This document shows positions 50,885 through 59,588 of a stretch of 64,000 nt of DNA, in pieces. Source of the stretch: an uncultured Paraprevotella sp. (lineage in GTDB: Bacteria; Bacteroidota; Bacteroidia; Bacteroidales; Bacteroidaceae). How positions within the stretch are numbered: the first letter of the stretch is position 1; every line of letters starts with the position of its first letter. The notes below the pieces were generated by a model. That model was not told where the DNA came from, did no database searches, and was given only the letters and a program-made list of their open reading frames with translations. The stretch covers positions 186,001 to 250,000 of the forward strand of contig CALULA010000001.1 in the NCBI GenBank assembly GCA_944321365.1. The letters run 5' to 3'. Made by a program: the position numbers and the translations under genes.

Positions 50885-52366
50885 ATGGCTAAAGAACTTA
50901 AAGATTTGACCAAAAGGAGTGAGAATTATTCTCAATGGTACAATGAATTGGTGGTGAAGGCCGACTTGGCCGAGCAGTCGGATGTGAGAGGTTGCATGGT
51001 CATCAAGCCCTACGGTTATGCCATCTGGGAGAAGATGCAGCGCGTGCTCGACGATAAGTTCAAGGAGACCGGTGTGCAGAATGCTTATTTCCCGCTGCTG
51101 ATTCCGAAGTCTTTCCTGAGCCGGGAGGCCGAGCATGTGGAGGGCTTTGCCAAGGAATGTGCCGTGGTGACGCACTACCGGCTCAAGACTAATGAAGACA
51201 AGACCGGAGTGGTGGTAGACCCGGCGGCCCGGCTGGAGGAGGAACTGATCATCCGTCCGACCTCGGAGACCATCATCTGGAATACATACAAGAACTGGAT
51301 TCACAGTTACCGCGACCTGCCCATCCTGTGCAACCAGTGGTGCAATGTGATGCGCTGGGAGATGCGCACCCGTCTGTTCCTGCGCACGGCCGAGTTCCTG
51401 TGGCAGGAAGGTCACACCGCCCATGCCACGCGTGAGGAGGCAGAGGAGCGGGCCAGGCTGATGCTGAAAGTCTATGCCGACTTTGCCGAACAGTATATGG
51501 CCGTACCGGTGGTGCAGGGCGTGAAGAGCGAGACGGAGCGTTTCGCCGGTGCGCTGGACACCTATACGATAGAGGCCATGATGCAGGACGGCAAGGCTCT
51601 GCAGAGCGGAACGTCGCATTTCCTGGGGCAGAACTTCGGTAAGGCGTTCAACGTGCAGTTCATCAACCGCGACAATCAGCTGGAGTATGCCTGGGCTACC
51701 TCGTGGGGCGTTTCCACTCGTCTGATGGGCGCGCTCATCATGACGCATTCCGACGACAACGGTCTGGTGTTGCCGCCGAGGCTGGCTCCCATTCAGGTGG
51801 TCATTATACCTATATATAAGAGCGCGGAACAGCTGACGGCCATCAGCGAGAAGGTAGGCGGCATCGTGGAGCGTTTGCGTGCGCTGGGCATCTCTGTGAA
51901 GTATGACGATGCCGACAACAAGCGTCCCGGATTCAAGTTCGCCGACTATGAGCTGAAAGGTGTGCCCGTCCGTCTGGTCATCGGTGCGCGCGACCTGGAG
52001 AACAACACCGTGGAAGTGATGCGCCGCGACACGCTGGAGAAAGAGACCCGTACGCAAGACGGCATAGAGGCCTACGTGAAACAGCTGCTGGAAGACATGC
52101 AGCAGAACATCTATGCCAAGGCAAAGGCCTACCGCGATGCGCACATCTATGAGTGCGAGGACTATGAGGAGTTCAAGGCAAAGGTGAAGGACGGCGGCTT
52201 CTTCCTGTGCCATTGGGACGGAACGCCGGAAACGGAGGCCAAAATCAAGGAAGATACTCAGGCCACCATCCGTTGCGTACCGTTTGAATTTGAGCAGACA
52301 CCGGGCGTGGACATGGTGAGCGGCAAACCGGCCAAATACCGTGTGCTCATCGCGCGTTCCTATTAA
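50885..52366 (+). CDS. proS: Prolyl-tRNA synthetase (archaeal/eukaryotic-type, short form)
   Basis: ProRS charges tRNA-Pro. The 493-residue chain is the short form without the bacterial editing insert. Class II motifs are visible: motif 2 in the region [20 protein letters not shown] and motif 3 region [20 protein letters not shown]. The anticodon-binding domain begins near residue 300 ([11 protein letters not shown]) and a C-terminal zinc-like/aromatic tail ends [11 protein letters not shown], the C-terminal Tyr typical of this class. It has its own promoter and terminator. Confidence 0.96.
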   Translation: MAKELKDLTKRSENYSQWYNELVVKADLAEQSDVRGCMVIKPYGYAIWEKMQRVLDDKFKETGVQNAYFPLLIPKSFLSREAEHVEGFAKECAVVTHYRLKTNEDKTGVVVDPAARLEEELIIRPTSETIIWNTYKNWIHSYRDLPILCNQWCNVMRWEMRTRLFLRTAEFLWQEGHTAHATREEAEERARLMLKVYADFAEQYMAVPVVQGVKSETERFAGALDTYTIEAMMQDGKALQSGTSHFLGQNFGKAFNVQFINRDNQLEYAWATSWGVSTRLMGALIMTHSDDNGLVLPPRLAPIQVVIIPIYKSAEQLTAISEKVGGIVERLRALGISVKYDDADNKRPGFKFADYELKGVPVRLVIGARDLENNTVEVMRRDTLEKETRTQDGIEAYVKQLLEDMQQNIYAKAKAYRDAHIYECEDYEEFKAKVKDGGFFLCHWDGTPETEAKIKEDTQATIRCVPFEFEQTPGVDMVSGKPAKYRVLIARSY

Positions 52367-52404
52367 CGGCATCCCGCAGGGGCGGAGTGCCTTTTGACTG
52401 TTCA

Positions 52405-52446
52405 GGCGAGCTTTCCCGTTCGAGGCGGGAAGCCCGCCTTTTTTTG
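52405..52446 (+). terminator. Terminator after proS
   Basis: GGCGAGCTTTCCCG pairs with CGGGAAGCCCGCC (with one G-T and a bulge) around a short loop, followed by TTTTTTT. Confidence 0.75.
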
Positions 52447-52808
52447 TGCCCTGCCCCAGACGCTTCACAGCGTGCGTCCGGTGTGCGAGCGGATGAGTGA
52501 AACAGTCCGGCCGCCACGACGGAAACCGGAACGGCGGGCCGTAAAAACAGTAAGAATCACCTGCAGAAGTTTATCTCCAGACTGGAGACGTATATCTTTA
52601 GCTTAGAGATATACATCTTTAGCCTAAAGATATATATCCTTAGGTTGGAGATATAGAATTTTCCGGCTCCACGGAAAGTTTTTTCCCGCAATGCACAGCG
52701 TTTTTGTCCCTTCGTACTCTTGCTGCTCGGCAGGCAGGACGTGCGTTAAAATAGGTGAAAGGGGGGCGGTATTCCTCCTCAGCCCTTGGAGACTTGCCCC
52801 TGATATTA
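52447..52808. other. Long intergenic region before the TetR operon
   Basis: No gene is supported. It contains the 21-bp AT-rich tandem array at 52559-52663 and, at 52739-52749, a single partial half-site similar to the TetR operator arm (GTGCGTTAA). The remainder shows nothing I can name. Confidence 0.55.
52559..52663 (+). repeat. 21-bp tandem array, five imperfect units
   Basis: Units begin at 52559, 52580, 52601, 52622 and 52643. The shared part is CTnnAGAnnTATATCTTTA, with the ends of neighbouring units forming palindromes such as ATCTTTAGCCTAAAGAT (52614-52630). Units differ at several places, so this is an old or selected array. It is unrelated in sequence to the 22-bp arrays. Confidence 0.75.
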
Positions 52809-52816
52809 TATATTTG
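52809..52816 (+). promoter_or_regulatory. -7 promoter box of the TetR-efflux operon
   Basis: TATATTTG on plus, TAnnTTTG match, with CTTG (one mismatch to TTTG) 20 bases upstream. It precedes the operator palindrome. Confidence 0.6.
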
Positions 52817-52822
52817 TGGCTA

Positions 52823-52838
52823 TTAACACGTGTGTTAA
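52823..52838 (+). promoter_or_regulatory. Operator palindrome of the TetR regulator
   Basis: TTAACAC and GTGTTAA form a perfect 7-bp inverted repeat with a 2-base spacer, placed between the -7 box (52809-52816) and the regulator start (52853). That position would let the regulator block transcription start, so autorepression is likely. Confidence 0.75.
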
Positions 52839-52852
52839 ACAAGAGAGTAGCC

Positions 52853-53473
52853 ATGCGTAAGGGAGACAATACGGAGCATTTGATACTGAAGGCGGCGGAA
52901 GAGGAGTTCATGGACAAGGGCTTTGTGCTGGCCAAGACCACCGACATAGCGCGGCGGGCAGGCGTGACGCATGCCATGCTGCACTATTATTTCCGGACGA
53001 AGGAGAAACTTTTTGAGCAAGTGTTCCGTGAGAAAGTGACATTGCTGGCCCGGTCGTTGGTGCCTACGTTCGACGGCGAGAAGCCTTTTCTGCAGTGGGT
53101 GGCCGACTTTACGGGAGCGCATTTCGACTTTGTGGCAGCCCATCCGCAGTTGCCTTCTTTCGTGCTGCATGAAATCAGTCAGAATGAATGCTGGCGCAAC
53201 ATCTGTCTGCCCGTCATGCGCGACGCGCTGCAGGCAACAGTCCGTTCGGTGGAGTCCTTGTTGAGCCGGGCCGTAGAGCGGGGAGAGGTGACTCCCGTTC
53301 GTGTGGAGAACCTGCTTTATTCCATTATTTCCATGAACATCATGACGTTTGTGATTGCGCCGGTCATGAAGGCGGTCTACGGTTGGACGGAAGAAGATTT
53401 GAGGCTGTTTGTTCGGCAGCGGCGGAAAGAGAACATAGAAATGATTATCAGACGACTAAAAAAACAGGCATGA
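52853..53473 (+). CDS. TetR family transcriptional regulator
   Basis: A 206-residue repressor controlling the exporter behind it. The start at 52853 follows the operator and fits the family (MRKGDNTEHLILKAAEEEF); the open frame further upstream runs through the promoter. The helix-turn-helix is TTDIARRAGVTHAMLHYYFR (about 29-48), then a helical ligand domain. Its stop overlaps the TolC gene start (ATGA). This is like the CecR-YbhGFSR arrangement of E. coli. Confidence 0.92.
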   Translation: MRKGDNTEHLILKAAEEEFMDKGFVLAKTTDIARRAGVTHAMLHYYFRTKEKLFEQVFREKVTLLARSLVPTFDGEKPFLQWVADFTGAHFDFVAAHPQLPSFVLHEISQNECWRNICLPVMRDALQATVRSVESLLSRAVERGEVTPVRVENLLYSIISMNIMTFVIAPVMKAVYGWTEEDLRLFVRQRRKENIEMIIRRLKKQA

Positions 53474-54723
53474 AACGGTTGACGCTATGGGTTTTCGGGC
53501 TGTGCGCGGCCTGTATGACGGCACAGGCACAGCTGACACTGGAAGAGTGTTATCGCGCGGCGAGGGAGAACTATCCGTTGGTGCGGCAATTAGGATTGAT
53601 TGAACGTACGGAGGAGTTCACGCTATCGAACGCGGCGAAAGGCTATCTGCCGCAGTTGAGTTTTTCCGGGAAGGCATCCTACCAGTCGGATGTCACGAAG
53701 ATTCCTTTCTCCATACCGGGAATTGAGCCGGGCATGGACAACGACCAGTATCAGCTGGTGCTGGAACTGAACCAGACCATCTGGGACGGCGGAGCCATAC
53801 GGCGCAGGAAAGACGAGATACGGGCCGGCACTGATGTGCGGAAACAGCAGGTCGAGGTGAGTCTGTATGCACTCAACGAGCGGGTGAACCAGCTGTTTTT
53901 CGGCATTCTGCTGTTGGATGCGCAGCTGGAGCAGAACGCATTGTTGCAGGCGCAGCTGGAGCGTAACCATGCGCAGGTGGCCGCTTGTCTGGAGCAGGGC
54001 GTGGCCAGTGCGGCCGACCTGGATGCGGTGAGTGTGGAGCAGCTGAACGCCCGGCAGACCGCAGGAGAGCTGAAAGTGCGTCGGAAAGCATACGCGGAAG
54101 TGCTGGGGTGGTTGACGGGCAAGGAGAGTCTGGAAGAGGCGGAACTGGCTGTCCCCTCCGGAGAACTTTCAGACCTGCGGCAGAACAGACGTCCGGAGCT
54201 GGAGCTTTATGCCTCGCAGCGCGGGGAACTGGCCGCACAGGAAAAGAGCCTGACCGCGCGCTATATGCCTCGTCTGGGATTGTTTGCCCAGGGGGCATAC
54301 GGCGATCCGGGGCTGAATATGCTGAAAGGCGGCTTTGAACCCTACTATCTGGCGGGCGTACGGTTGAGCTGGAGTATCGGCGACCTTTATACCCGTAAGA
54401 ATGACAAGAGCCTGCTCGCTGTGCGGCGTAACGACCTGGACGTACAGGAACAGACATTTCTGTTCAATAACCGGATGGAAGTGACGCAGTACAGGCGTGA
54501 AGTGGAACGGCTGGACACGCTGATGAAGAACGACGAGGAACTGATACGGCTGAGGGAGAACATCCGCCGGGCCGCTGAGGCAAAGGTGCAGAACGGGACG
54601 TTGACAGTGACGGAGATGCTGCGCGAGGTGACAGCCGAGGACCAGGCCCGTCAGGCCAGGGCTTTGCACAGGATACAGCGTCTGCAGGCCTTGTATGACA
54701 TGAAGTATGCGACAAACAATTAA
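53470..54723 (+). CDS. TolC family outer-membrane protein
   Basis: A 417-residue outer-membrane channel with a signal peptide (MKRLTLWVFGLCAACMTAQA). The first OEP repeat begins QLTLEECYRAARENYPLVRQ; long heptad-rich helices follow (ALNERVNQLFFGILLLDAQ). Translation is coupled to TetR and it ends 12 bases before the adaptor gene. It supplies the outer-membrane exit for the ABC-2 exporter. Confidence 0.92.
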   Translation: MKRLTLWVFGLCAACMTAQAQLTLEECYRAARENYPLVRQLGLIERTEEFTLSNAAKGYLPQLSFSGKASYQSDVTKIPFSIPGIEPGMDNDQYQLVLELNQTIWDGGAIRRRKDEIRAGTDVRKQQVEVSLYALNERVNQLFFGILLLDAQLEQNALLQAQLERNHAQVAACLEQGVASAADLDAVSVEQLNARQTAGELKVRRKAYAEVLGWLTGKESLEEAELAVPSGELSDLRQNRRPELELYASQRGELAAQEKSLTARYMPRLGLFAQGAYGDPGLNMLKGGFEPYYLAGVRLSWSIGDLYTRKNDKSLLAVRRNDLDVQEQTFLFNNRMEVTQYRREVERLDTLMKNDEELIRLRENIRRAAEAKVQNGTLTVTEMLREVTAEDQARQARALHRIQRLQALYDMKYATNN

Positions 54724-54735
54724 AAGAGACGAGAT

Positions 54736-55638
54736 ATGAACGTTTGGACAAAGGGCGTATGCGGGATGGCGGTGGCGTTGCTGGCCGCATCCTGCGGAAG
54801 TGATGAAAGGGACTTTGACGCCACGGGGATTTTTGAATCGACGGAAGTCATCGTGTCGGCAGAGGCAAACGGGAAGATAGTGGAGCTGAACATAGAGGAG
54901 GGAGACGTGCTTTCTGCCGGACGGCAGGTGGGCGCGGTGGATTCCGTACAGCTGTATTGGCGGAAAAGGCAGTTGGAATCCAGTGCGCGCTCCATCTCAA
55001 GCCGCAGTGCGGATGTGGCCAAGCAGGTGGCGGCCACGCGCGAACAGATTGCCAAGGCTGAGCTGGAACGCGAGCGTTGCCGCAACCTGTTGAGGCAGGA
55101 TGCAGGCACAAGGAAACAGCTGGACGACGCGGAGTCGCAGCTGGCCGTGCTGAAAAGGCAGCTGGATGCCCAGCTGTCCACGTTGAGCCGTACCAACCAG
55201 GGCGTGACGGACGAAGAGCAGGCCGCCACCGCACAGATTATGCAACTGGACGACCAACTGCGGAAATGCCGCATCGTGTGTCCCATCGACGGGACGGTGC
55301 TGACCAAATACGCCGAGCGGGGCGAGGTGACGTCACAGGGCAAACCGCTGTTCAAGGTGGCGGACATGCGCCGTGTGTTCCTGCGGGCCTACGTCAGCGG
55401 CGACCAGCTTTCTACGGTCAAGTTGGGCGGACCGGCCAAGGTTTACGCGGACTATGGTGCGGACGACCGGAAAGAATATAAGGGAAAAATCACCTGGATT
55501 TCCGACCAGACCGAGTTTACGCCCAAGACCATACAGACACGTGACGAGCGGGCCAATCTGGTGTATGCCGTGAAAATCGCCGTGGAGAACGACGGGCTGC
55601 TGAAGCTGGGTATGTACGGCGAGGTAAAATTCAACTGA
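54736..55638 (+). CDS. HlyD/YbhG-family membrane fusion lipoprotein
   Basis: A 300-residue periplasmic adaptor, here with a lipobox (LAASC, C20) instead of an uncleaved membrane anchor. A lipoyl motif (ESTEVIVSAEANGKIVELNI) flanks a long coiled-coil (about 68-160, with ARSISSRSADVAKQVAATRE). The second lipoyl half, RIVCPIDGTVLTKYAERGEV, and a beta domain follow. Length matches YbhG. Confidence 0.9.
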   Translation: MNVWTKGVCGMAVALLAASCGSDERDFDATGIFESTEVIVSAEANGKIVELNIEEGDVLSAGRQVGAVDSVQLYWRKRQLESSARSISSRSADVAKQVAATREQIAKAELERERCRNLLRQDAGTRKQLDDAESQLAVLKRQLDAQLSTLSRTNQGVTDEEQAATAQIMQLDDQLRKCRIVCPIDGTVLTKYAERGEVTSQGKPLFKVADMRRVFLRAYVSGDQLSTVKLGGPAKVYADYGADDRKEYKGKITWISDQTEFTPKTIQTRDERANLVYAVKIAVENDGLLKLGMYGEVKFN

Positions 55639-55645
55639 CAGAGAG

Positions 55646-57118
55646 ATGGAACCGATAGTAACGGTAAGCGCAGTGTCGAAGAGCTACGGAAAGGTCCGTG
55701 CAGTGGCGGATGCCGATTTCAGTGTGATGCCGGGCGAACTGTTCGGGCTGATCGGACCTGACGGTGCGGGCAAGAGTACGCTGTTCCGCATGATGGCCAC
55801 TTTGCTCATGCCGGATGCCGGTCAGATCCGGGTGGACGGGTTGGATGTCGTGGGGGATTACCGTGCCTTGCGTTGCCGTCTGGGCTATATGCCGGGGCAG
55901 TTTTCACTCTATCCGGACCTGACAGTGGAGGAGAACCTGACGTTTTTCGCCACGCTTTTCGGTACGACGGTGCAGGAGAACTACTCGTTGGTGGCGGACA
56001 TCTACAGGCAGATAGAACCCTTCAGACGCAGACGGGCCGGGAAACTGTCGGGGGGAATGAAGCAGAAACTGGCACTGAGTTGTGCCCTCATTCACAGGCC
56101 TGTGGTGCTGTTGCTCGATGAACCGACAACGGGGGTAGACCCAGTGTCGCGCAAGGAGTTCTGGGAAATGTTGCGCCGTCTGAAAGATGAGGGCATCACG
56201 ATTGTAGTAGCTACGCCTTACCTGGACGAGATCAAATCCTGCGACCGCGTGGCTTTTATGCAGGACGGATGCATCCGGGGAGTGGATACGCCCGCGGCGA
56301 TATTGGAGCGTTTTGCCGACATCCTTTGTCCGCCGGGCCTGCAACGGGGCGCGACAGGCTCTGAACATAAGGAATATGCCATAGAGGTGCGCGACCTGGT
56401 GAAGCGGTTCGGACGGTTTACGGCTGTGGACCACATTTCGTTTCAGGTAGAAAAAGGCGAGATTTTCGGCTTTCTCGGAGCGAACGGTGCGGGAAAGACC
56501 ACGGCCATGCGCATGCTCTGCGGGCTGTCGTACCCCACATCGGGCGAGGGCCGTGTGGCCGGTTTCGACATCAATACCCAACAAGAGCAGATCAAACGCC
56601 ACATCGGCTATATGAGTCAGAAGTTCTCTCTGTACGATGATTTGACAATAGTGGAGAACGTCCGCCTCTTTGCCGGCATTTACGGACTGCCAGAACGGGT
56701 GATCCGACAGCGGACGGAGGCCATGTTGCAGCAGTTGGGGCTGGAGGCTGAGCGCGACACGCTGGTCCGCTCTCTCCCTTTGGGATGGAAGCAGCGGCTG
56801 GCTTTCTCGGTGGCTACGTTTCACAGGCCGGACATTGTGTTCCTGGATGAGCCGACGGGCGGCGTGGATCCGAAGACACGCCGACAGTTCTGGGAACTGA
56901 TATATCAGGCGGCGGACGAAGGCATCACGGTGTTCGTCACTACGCATTATATGGACGAGGCGGAATATTGCGGGCGTGTGTCCATCATGGTGGACGGGCG
57001 TATCCGGGCCTTGGACACGCCGGAAGGGCTGAAGCGGACGTTCGGAGAGCCGGACATGGAGGGGGTTTTTCACAGGCTGGCCCGCGAGGCACGCCGCAAG
57101 GAGGGCGGCACGGCATGA
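55646..57118 (+). CDS. YbhF-like ABC transporter ATPase with two nucleotide-binding domains
   Basis: A 490-residue protein with two fused ABC ATPase domains. Domain 1 has Walker A GPDGAGKST, signature LSGGMKQKLALS and LLLDEPTTGVD. Domain 2 (from about 248) has GANGAGKTT and VFLDEPTGGVD, but its signature reads LPLGWKQRLAFS in place of LSGGQ, a feature known in YbhF-type proteins. It powers the two permeases that follow, and its stop overlaps the first (ATGA). Confidence 0.93.
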   Translation: MEPIVTVSAVSKSYGKVRAVADADFSVMPGELFGLIGPDGAGKSTLFRMMATLLMPDAGQIRVDGLDVVGDYRALRCRLGYMPGQFSLYPDLTVEENLTFFATLFGTTVQENYSLVADIYRQIEPFRRRRAGKLSGGMKQKLALSCALIHRPVVLLLDEPTTGVDPVSRKEFWEMLRRLKDEGITIVVATPYLDEIKSCDRVAFMQDGCIRGVDTPAAILERFADILCPPGLQRGATGSEHKEYAIEVRDLVKRFGRFTAVDHISFQVEKGEIFGFLGANGAGKTTAMRMLCGLSYPTSGEGRVAGFDINTQQEQIKRHIGYMSQKFSLYDDLTIVENVRLFAGIYGLPERVIRQRTEAMLQQLGLEAERDTLVRSLPLGWKQRLAFSVATFHRPDIVFLDEPTGGVDPKTRRQFWELIYQAADEGITVFVTTHYMDEAEYCGRVSIMVDGRIRALDTPEGLKRTFGEPDMEGVFHRLAREARRKEGGTA

Positions 57119-58221
57119 GACAGTTCTGGGCTTTTGTCATAAAGGAATTCTGCCACATCTTCCGCGACCGGCGGACGATGCTGATTCTGCTGGGCATGCC
57201 GGTGGTGCAGATCATGCTGTTCGGCTTCGCCATCACTACGGAGATCAACCACAGCCGGGTGGCGGTGCTCGACCCCTCGAAGGATGCGGTGACGGCACGC
57301 ATCCTGGAACGGATAGACGAGAACCGCTATTTCTCTGTCGTGAAAGAGCTGCGGTCCGCGTCGCAAGTGGAGGAGGTGTTCCGGCGTGATGAGGCGGACG
57401 TTGTGGTGGCTTTCACACCGGATTTCGGGGAGAACCTGAGGACCACGGGCGATGTCGGCGTGCAGATTGTGACGGATGCCACAGACCCCAACACGGCCAG
57501 CATTACGGCCGGTTACGTCCAGGGCGTCCTGAGGCAGGCACTGCAGGAAGTGGCCGTTGCCGGTGGGGCGCGGCCGCAGCTGACGGTGCAGACGCATCTG
57601 CTGTTCAATCCGCAGATGAAGAGCGCCTACAACTTTGTGCCGGGAGTGATGGGCCTGATACTGATGCTCATCTGTGCGATGATGACGTCCATCTCGATAG
57701 TACGCGAGAAGGAGACGGGCACGATGGAAGTGCTGCTCGTTTCGCCCATCCGTCCCATTTTCATCATCCTGGCCAAGGCAGTGCCCTACCTGATTCTGTC
57801 GTGTGTGAACGTGGCCACGATTCTCTTTCTGGCAGTCTACGTGCTCCACGTGCCGGTGGCCGGCAGCCTGTGGACGCTTTCCATCCTCAGTCTGCTGCTC
57901 ATAGCGGTGGCACTTTCGCTGGGGCTGCTCATCTCCTGTCTGGTAGAGAGCCAGGTGGCGGCCATGCTCGTGTCGGGCATGATGCTGATGATGCCGGTGA
58001 TGCTGCTTTCCGGCATGATTTTCCCTGTAGAGAGCATGCCCGCCGTACTGCAGTGGGTGGCGCAGATTGTCCCGGCCAAGTGGTATATCGTGGCCGTCAA
58101 GAAAGTGATGATCGAGGGACTGGGTTTTGAGGCTGTCTGGCGCGAGGCGGCTGTGCTGGCCGGTATGGCGGCATTGTTGGTCGTGGCCAGTCTGAAGAAA
58201 TTCAAGGTGAGGTTGGAATGA
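57115..58221 (+). CDS. ABC-2 type permease (YbhS-like)
   Basis: A 368-residue permease. The first helix is at about 22-42 (LILLGMPVVQIMLFGFAITT), followed by a large periplasmic domain to about 170 and five C-terminal helices (PGVMGLILMLICAMMTSISI, then the VREKETGTMEVLLVSPI loop typical of ABC-2 permeases). The start at 57115 overlaps the ATPase stop; the longer frame has no homology. It pairs with the next permease. Confidence 0.92.
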   Translation: MRQFWAFVIKEFCHIFRDRRTMLILLGMPVVQIMLFGFAITTEINHSRVAVLDPSKDAVTARILERIDENRYFSVVKELRSASQVEEVFRRDEADVVVAFTPDFGENLRTTGDVGVQIVTDATDPNTASITAGYVQGVLRQALQEVAVAGGARPQLTVQTHLLFNPQMKSAYNFVPGVMGLILMLICAMMTSISIVREKETGTMEVLLVSPIRPIFIILAKAVPYLILSCVNVATILFLAVYVLHVPVAGSLWTLSILSLLLIAVALSLGLLISCLVESQVAAMLVSGMMLMMPVMLLSGMIFPVESMPAVLQWVAQIVPAKWYIVAVKKVMIEGLGFEAVWREAAVLAGMAALLVVASLKKFKVRLE

Positions 58222-58264
58222 CATTGCGGCCGGCGGGAGGCCGCTCAAGAAAGGAACTGTACTT

Positions 58265-59356
58265 ATGATGCTGAGATACCTGATAGAGAAAGAGTTCAAG
58301 CAGATGCGGCGGAATCCCATCATTCCGCGGCTTATCGTTATATTCCCCTGCATGATGATGATTCTCATGCCTTGGGCTGCGAATCTGGAGATCAAATACA
58401 ACAATCTGTGCGTGGTGGATGTCGACCACACGCCGCTCTCCCGTCGGCTGGTGGAGAAGGTGGCTTCTACGGACTATTTCAACCTTGTGGACAATGCGCC
58501 GGATTACGGGACTGCCTTTTCCGGGATAGAGAAAGGAGAGGCCGACATCGTCCTGGAGATTCCGAATCACTTTGAGAAGGCGTTGCTCGCCGGCCAGCCC
58601 GTAGAGTTGCAGGTGTCGGCCAACGCCATCAACGGCACCAAGGGAGGACTGGGTACGTCCTATCTCTCATCGGTCGTGGAAGACTTCGTGACGCAGGAGG
58701 TCGGTGCGGCGTCTGCCGCGAAGCTGTCCTTGCTTTATCTCTACAATCCCCATCTGGACTACAAGAAGTTTATGGTGCCGGCGTTGCTGGTGGTCATGCT
58801 CACGCTGATATGCGGCTTTCTGCCTGCGCTGAATATCGTGGGCGAGAAGGAGGCGGGCACCATCGAGCAGCTGAATGTCACGCCGATTGGCAAGTCTGAC
58901 TTCATTCTGGCCAAGCTCATTCCCTATTGGCTCGTCGGACTGGTGGTGCTGACGTTCGGACTGTTGCTCTCGTGGGGCCTCTATGGCATTGTTCCCGTGG
59001 GCAGTCTGTGGCTGATTTATGGCTTTTCTGGCGTGTTCATCCTGACGTTGTCCGGTTTCGGGCTGCTCATCTCCAACTATTCATCCACGATGCAGCAGTC
59101 CATGTTCGTGATGTTCTTCTTCCTGATCATATTCATCCTGATGAGTGGTCTGTTCACTCCCGTGCGCAGCATGCCGGAGTGGGCGCAGTGGATTTCCGCT
59201 TTCAATCCGCTGACCTACTTCATCAAGGTCATGCGTATGCTGTTTCTGAAAGGCTGCACCTTTGCCGACCTGTTGCCGTTGTTGGGCCGCATGCTCTGCT
59301 TCATGGCGGCGTTTGCCGTGGCGGCTGTGTGGAGCTACCGCAAGACGAACGGTTAG
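58265..59356 (+). CDS. ABC-2 type permease (YbhR-like)
   Basis: A 363-residue permease similar in layout to the preceding one: first helix at about 20-36 (IPRLIVIFPCMMMILMPWAA), a periplasmic domain, and five helices with GEKEAGTIEQLNVTPIGKS between the first two. The two form a heterodimeric pore. The gap of 43 bases before it is the largest in this operon. No terminator is obvious after it; a 22-bp array lies downstream. Confidence 0.92.
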   Translation: MMLRYLIEKEFKQMRRNPIIPRLIVIFPCMMMILMPWAANLEIKYNNLCVVDVDHTPLSRRLVEKVASTDYFNLVDNAPDYGTAFSGIEKGEADIVLEIPNHFEKALLAGQPVELQVSANAINGTKGGLGTSYLSSVVEDFVTQEVGAASAAKLSLLYLYNPHLDYKKFMVPALLVVMLTLICGFLPALNIVGEKEAGTIEQLNVTPIGKSDFILAKLIPYWLVGLVVLTFGLLLSWGLYGIVPVGSLWLIYGFSGVFILTLSGFGLLISNYSSTMQQSMFVMFFFLIIFILMSGLFTPVRSMPEWAQWISAFNPLTYFIKVMRMLFLKGCTFADLLPLLGRMLCFMAAFAVAAVWSYRKTNG

Positions 59357-59458
59357 TCTGCGGGTAGAACTGGCGGTAATGATTGTTTACAAGCCGAAGG
59401 GCGGACGGTTGTGAACTTGCTTTTTGTAACTGCTTGTCAGACAGCGCGTAAAATGTAG

Positions 59459-59568
59459 ACCGCAAAACAGCAGGCTTTATTGCGCACAAACGCCGCCGAT
59501 ATTGCGCAATACCGGCGGCGTTTGTGCGGAAAGACGGATTCGTTTTTCCGCAAGGAATTTTGCTGCGT
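59459..59568 (+). repeat. 22-bp periodic repeat array, five units
   Basis: Cores start at 59459 (ACCGCAAAA), 59481 (TGCGCACAA), 59503 (TGCGCAATA), 59525 (TGCGGAAAG) and 59547 (TCCGCAAGG), all 22 bases apart. The middle three are part of the near-palindrome at 59483-59528. The array lies between the ABC-2 operon and the convergent fmt gene. Confidence 0.8.
59483..59528. repeat. 46-bp near-perfect palindrome inside the 22-bp array
   Basis: Arms 59483-59498 and 59513-59528 are exact 16-base reverse complements (CGCACAAACGCCGCCG). Between them A-TATTGCGCAATA-C continues the symmetry with a single A/C mismatch. Its centre is the core of the third array unit. Confidence 0.85.
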
Positions 59569-59588
59569 AACGTATCTTTACAAAATGG

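Noticed and set aside
50870..52468. Minus-strand open frame of 532 codons
   Set aside because: It is the antisense shadow of proS, whose synthetase motifs are unmistakable.
55904..58431. Long minus-strand open frames across the ABC exporter genes
   Set aside because: They mirror the plus-strand ATPase and permease genes and have His/Arg-rich, domain-free translations.
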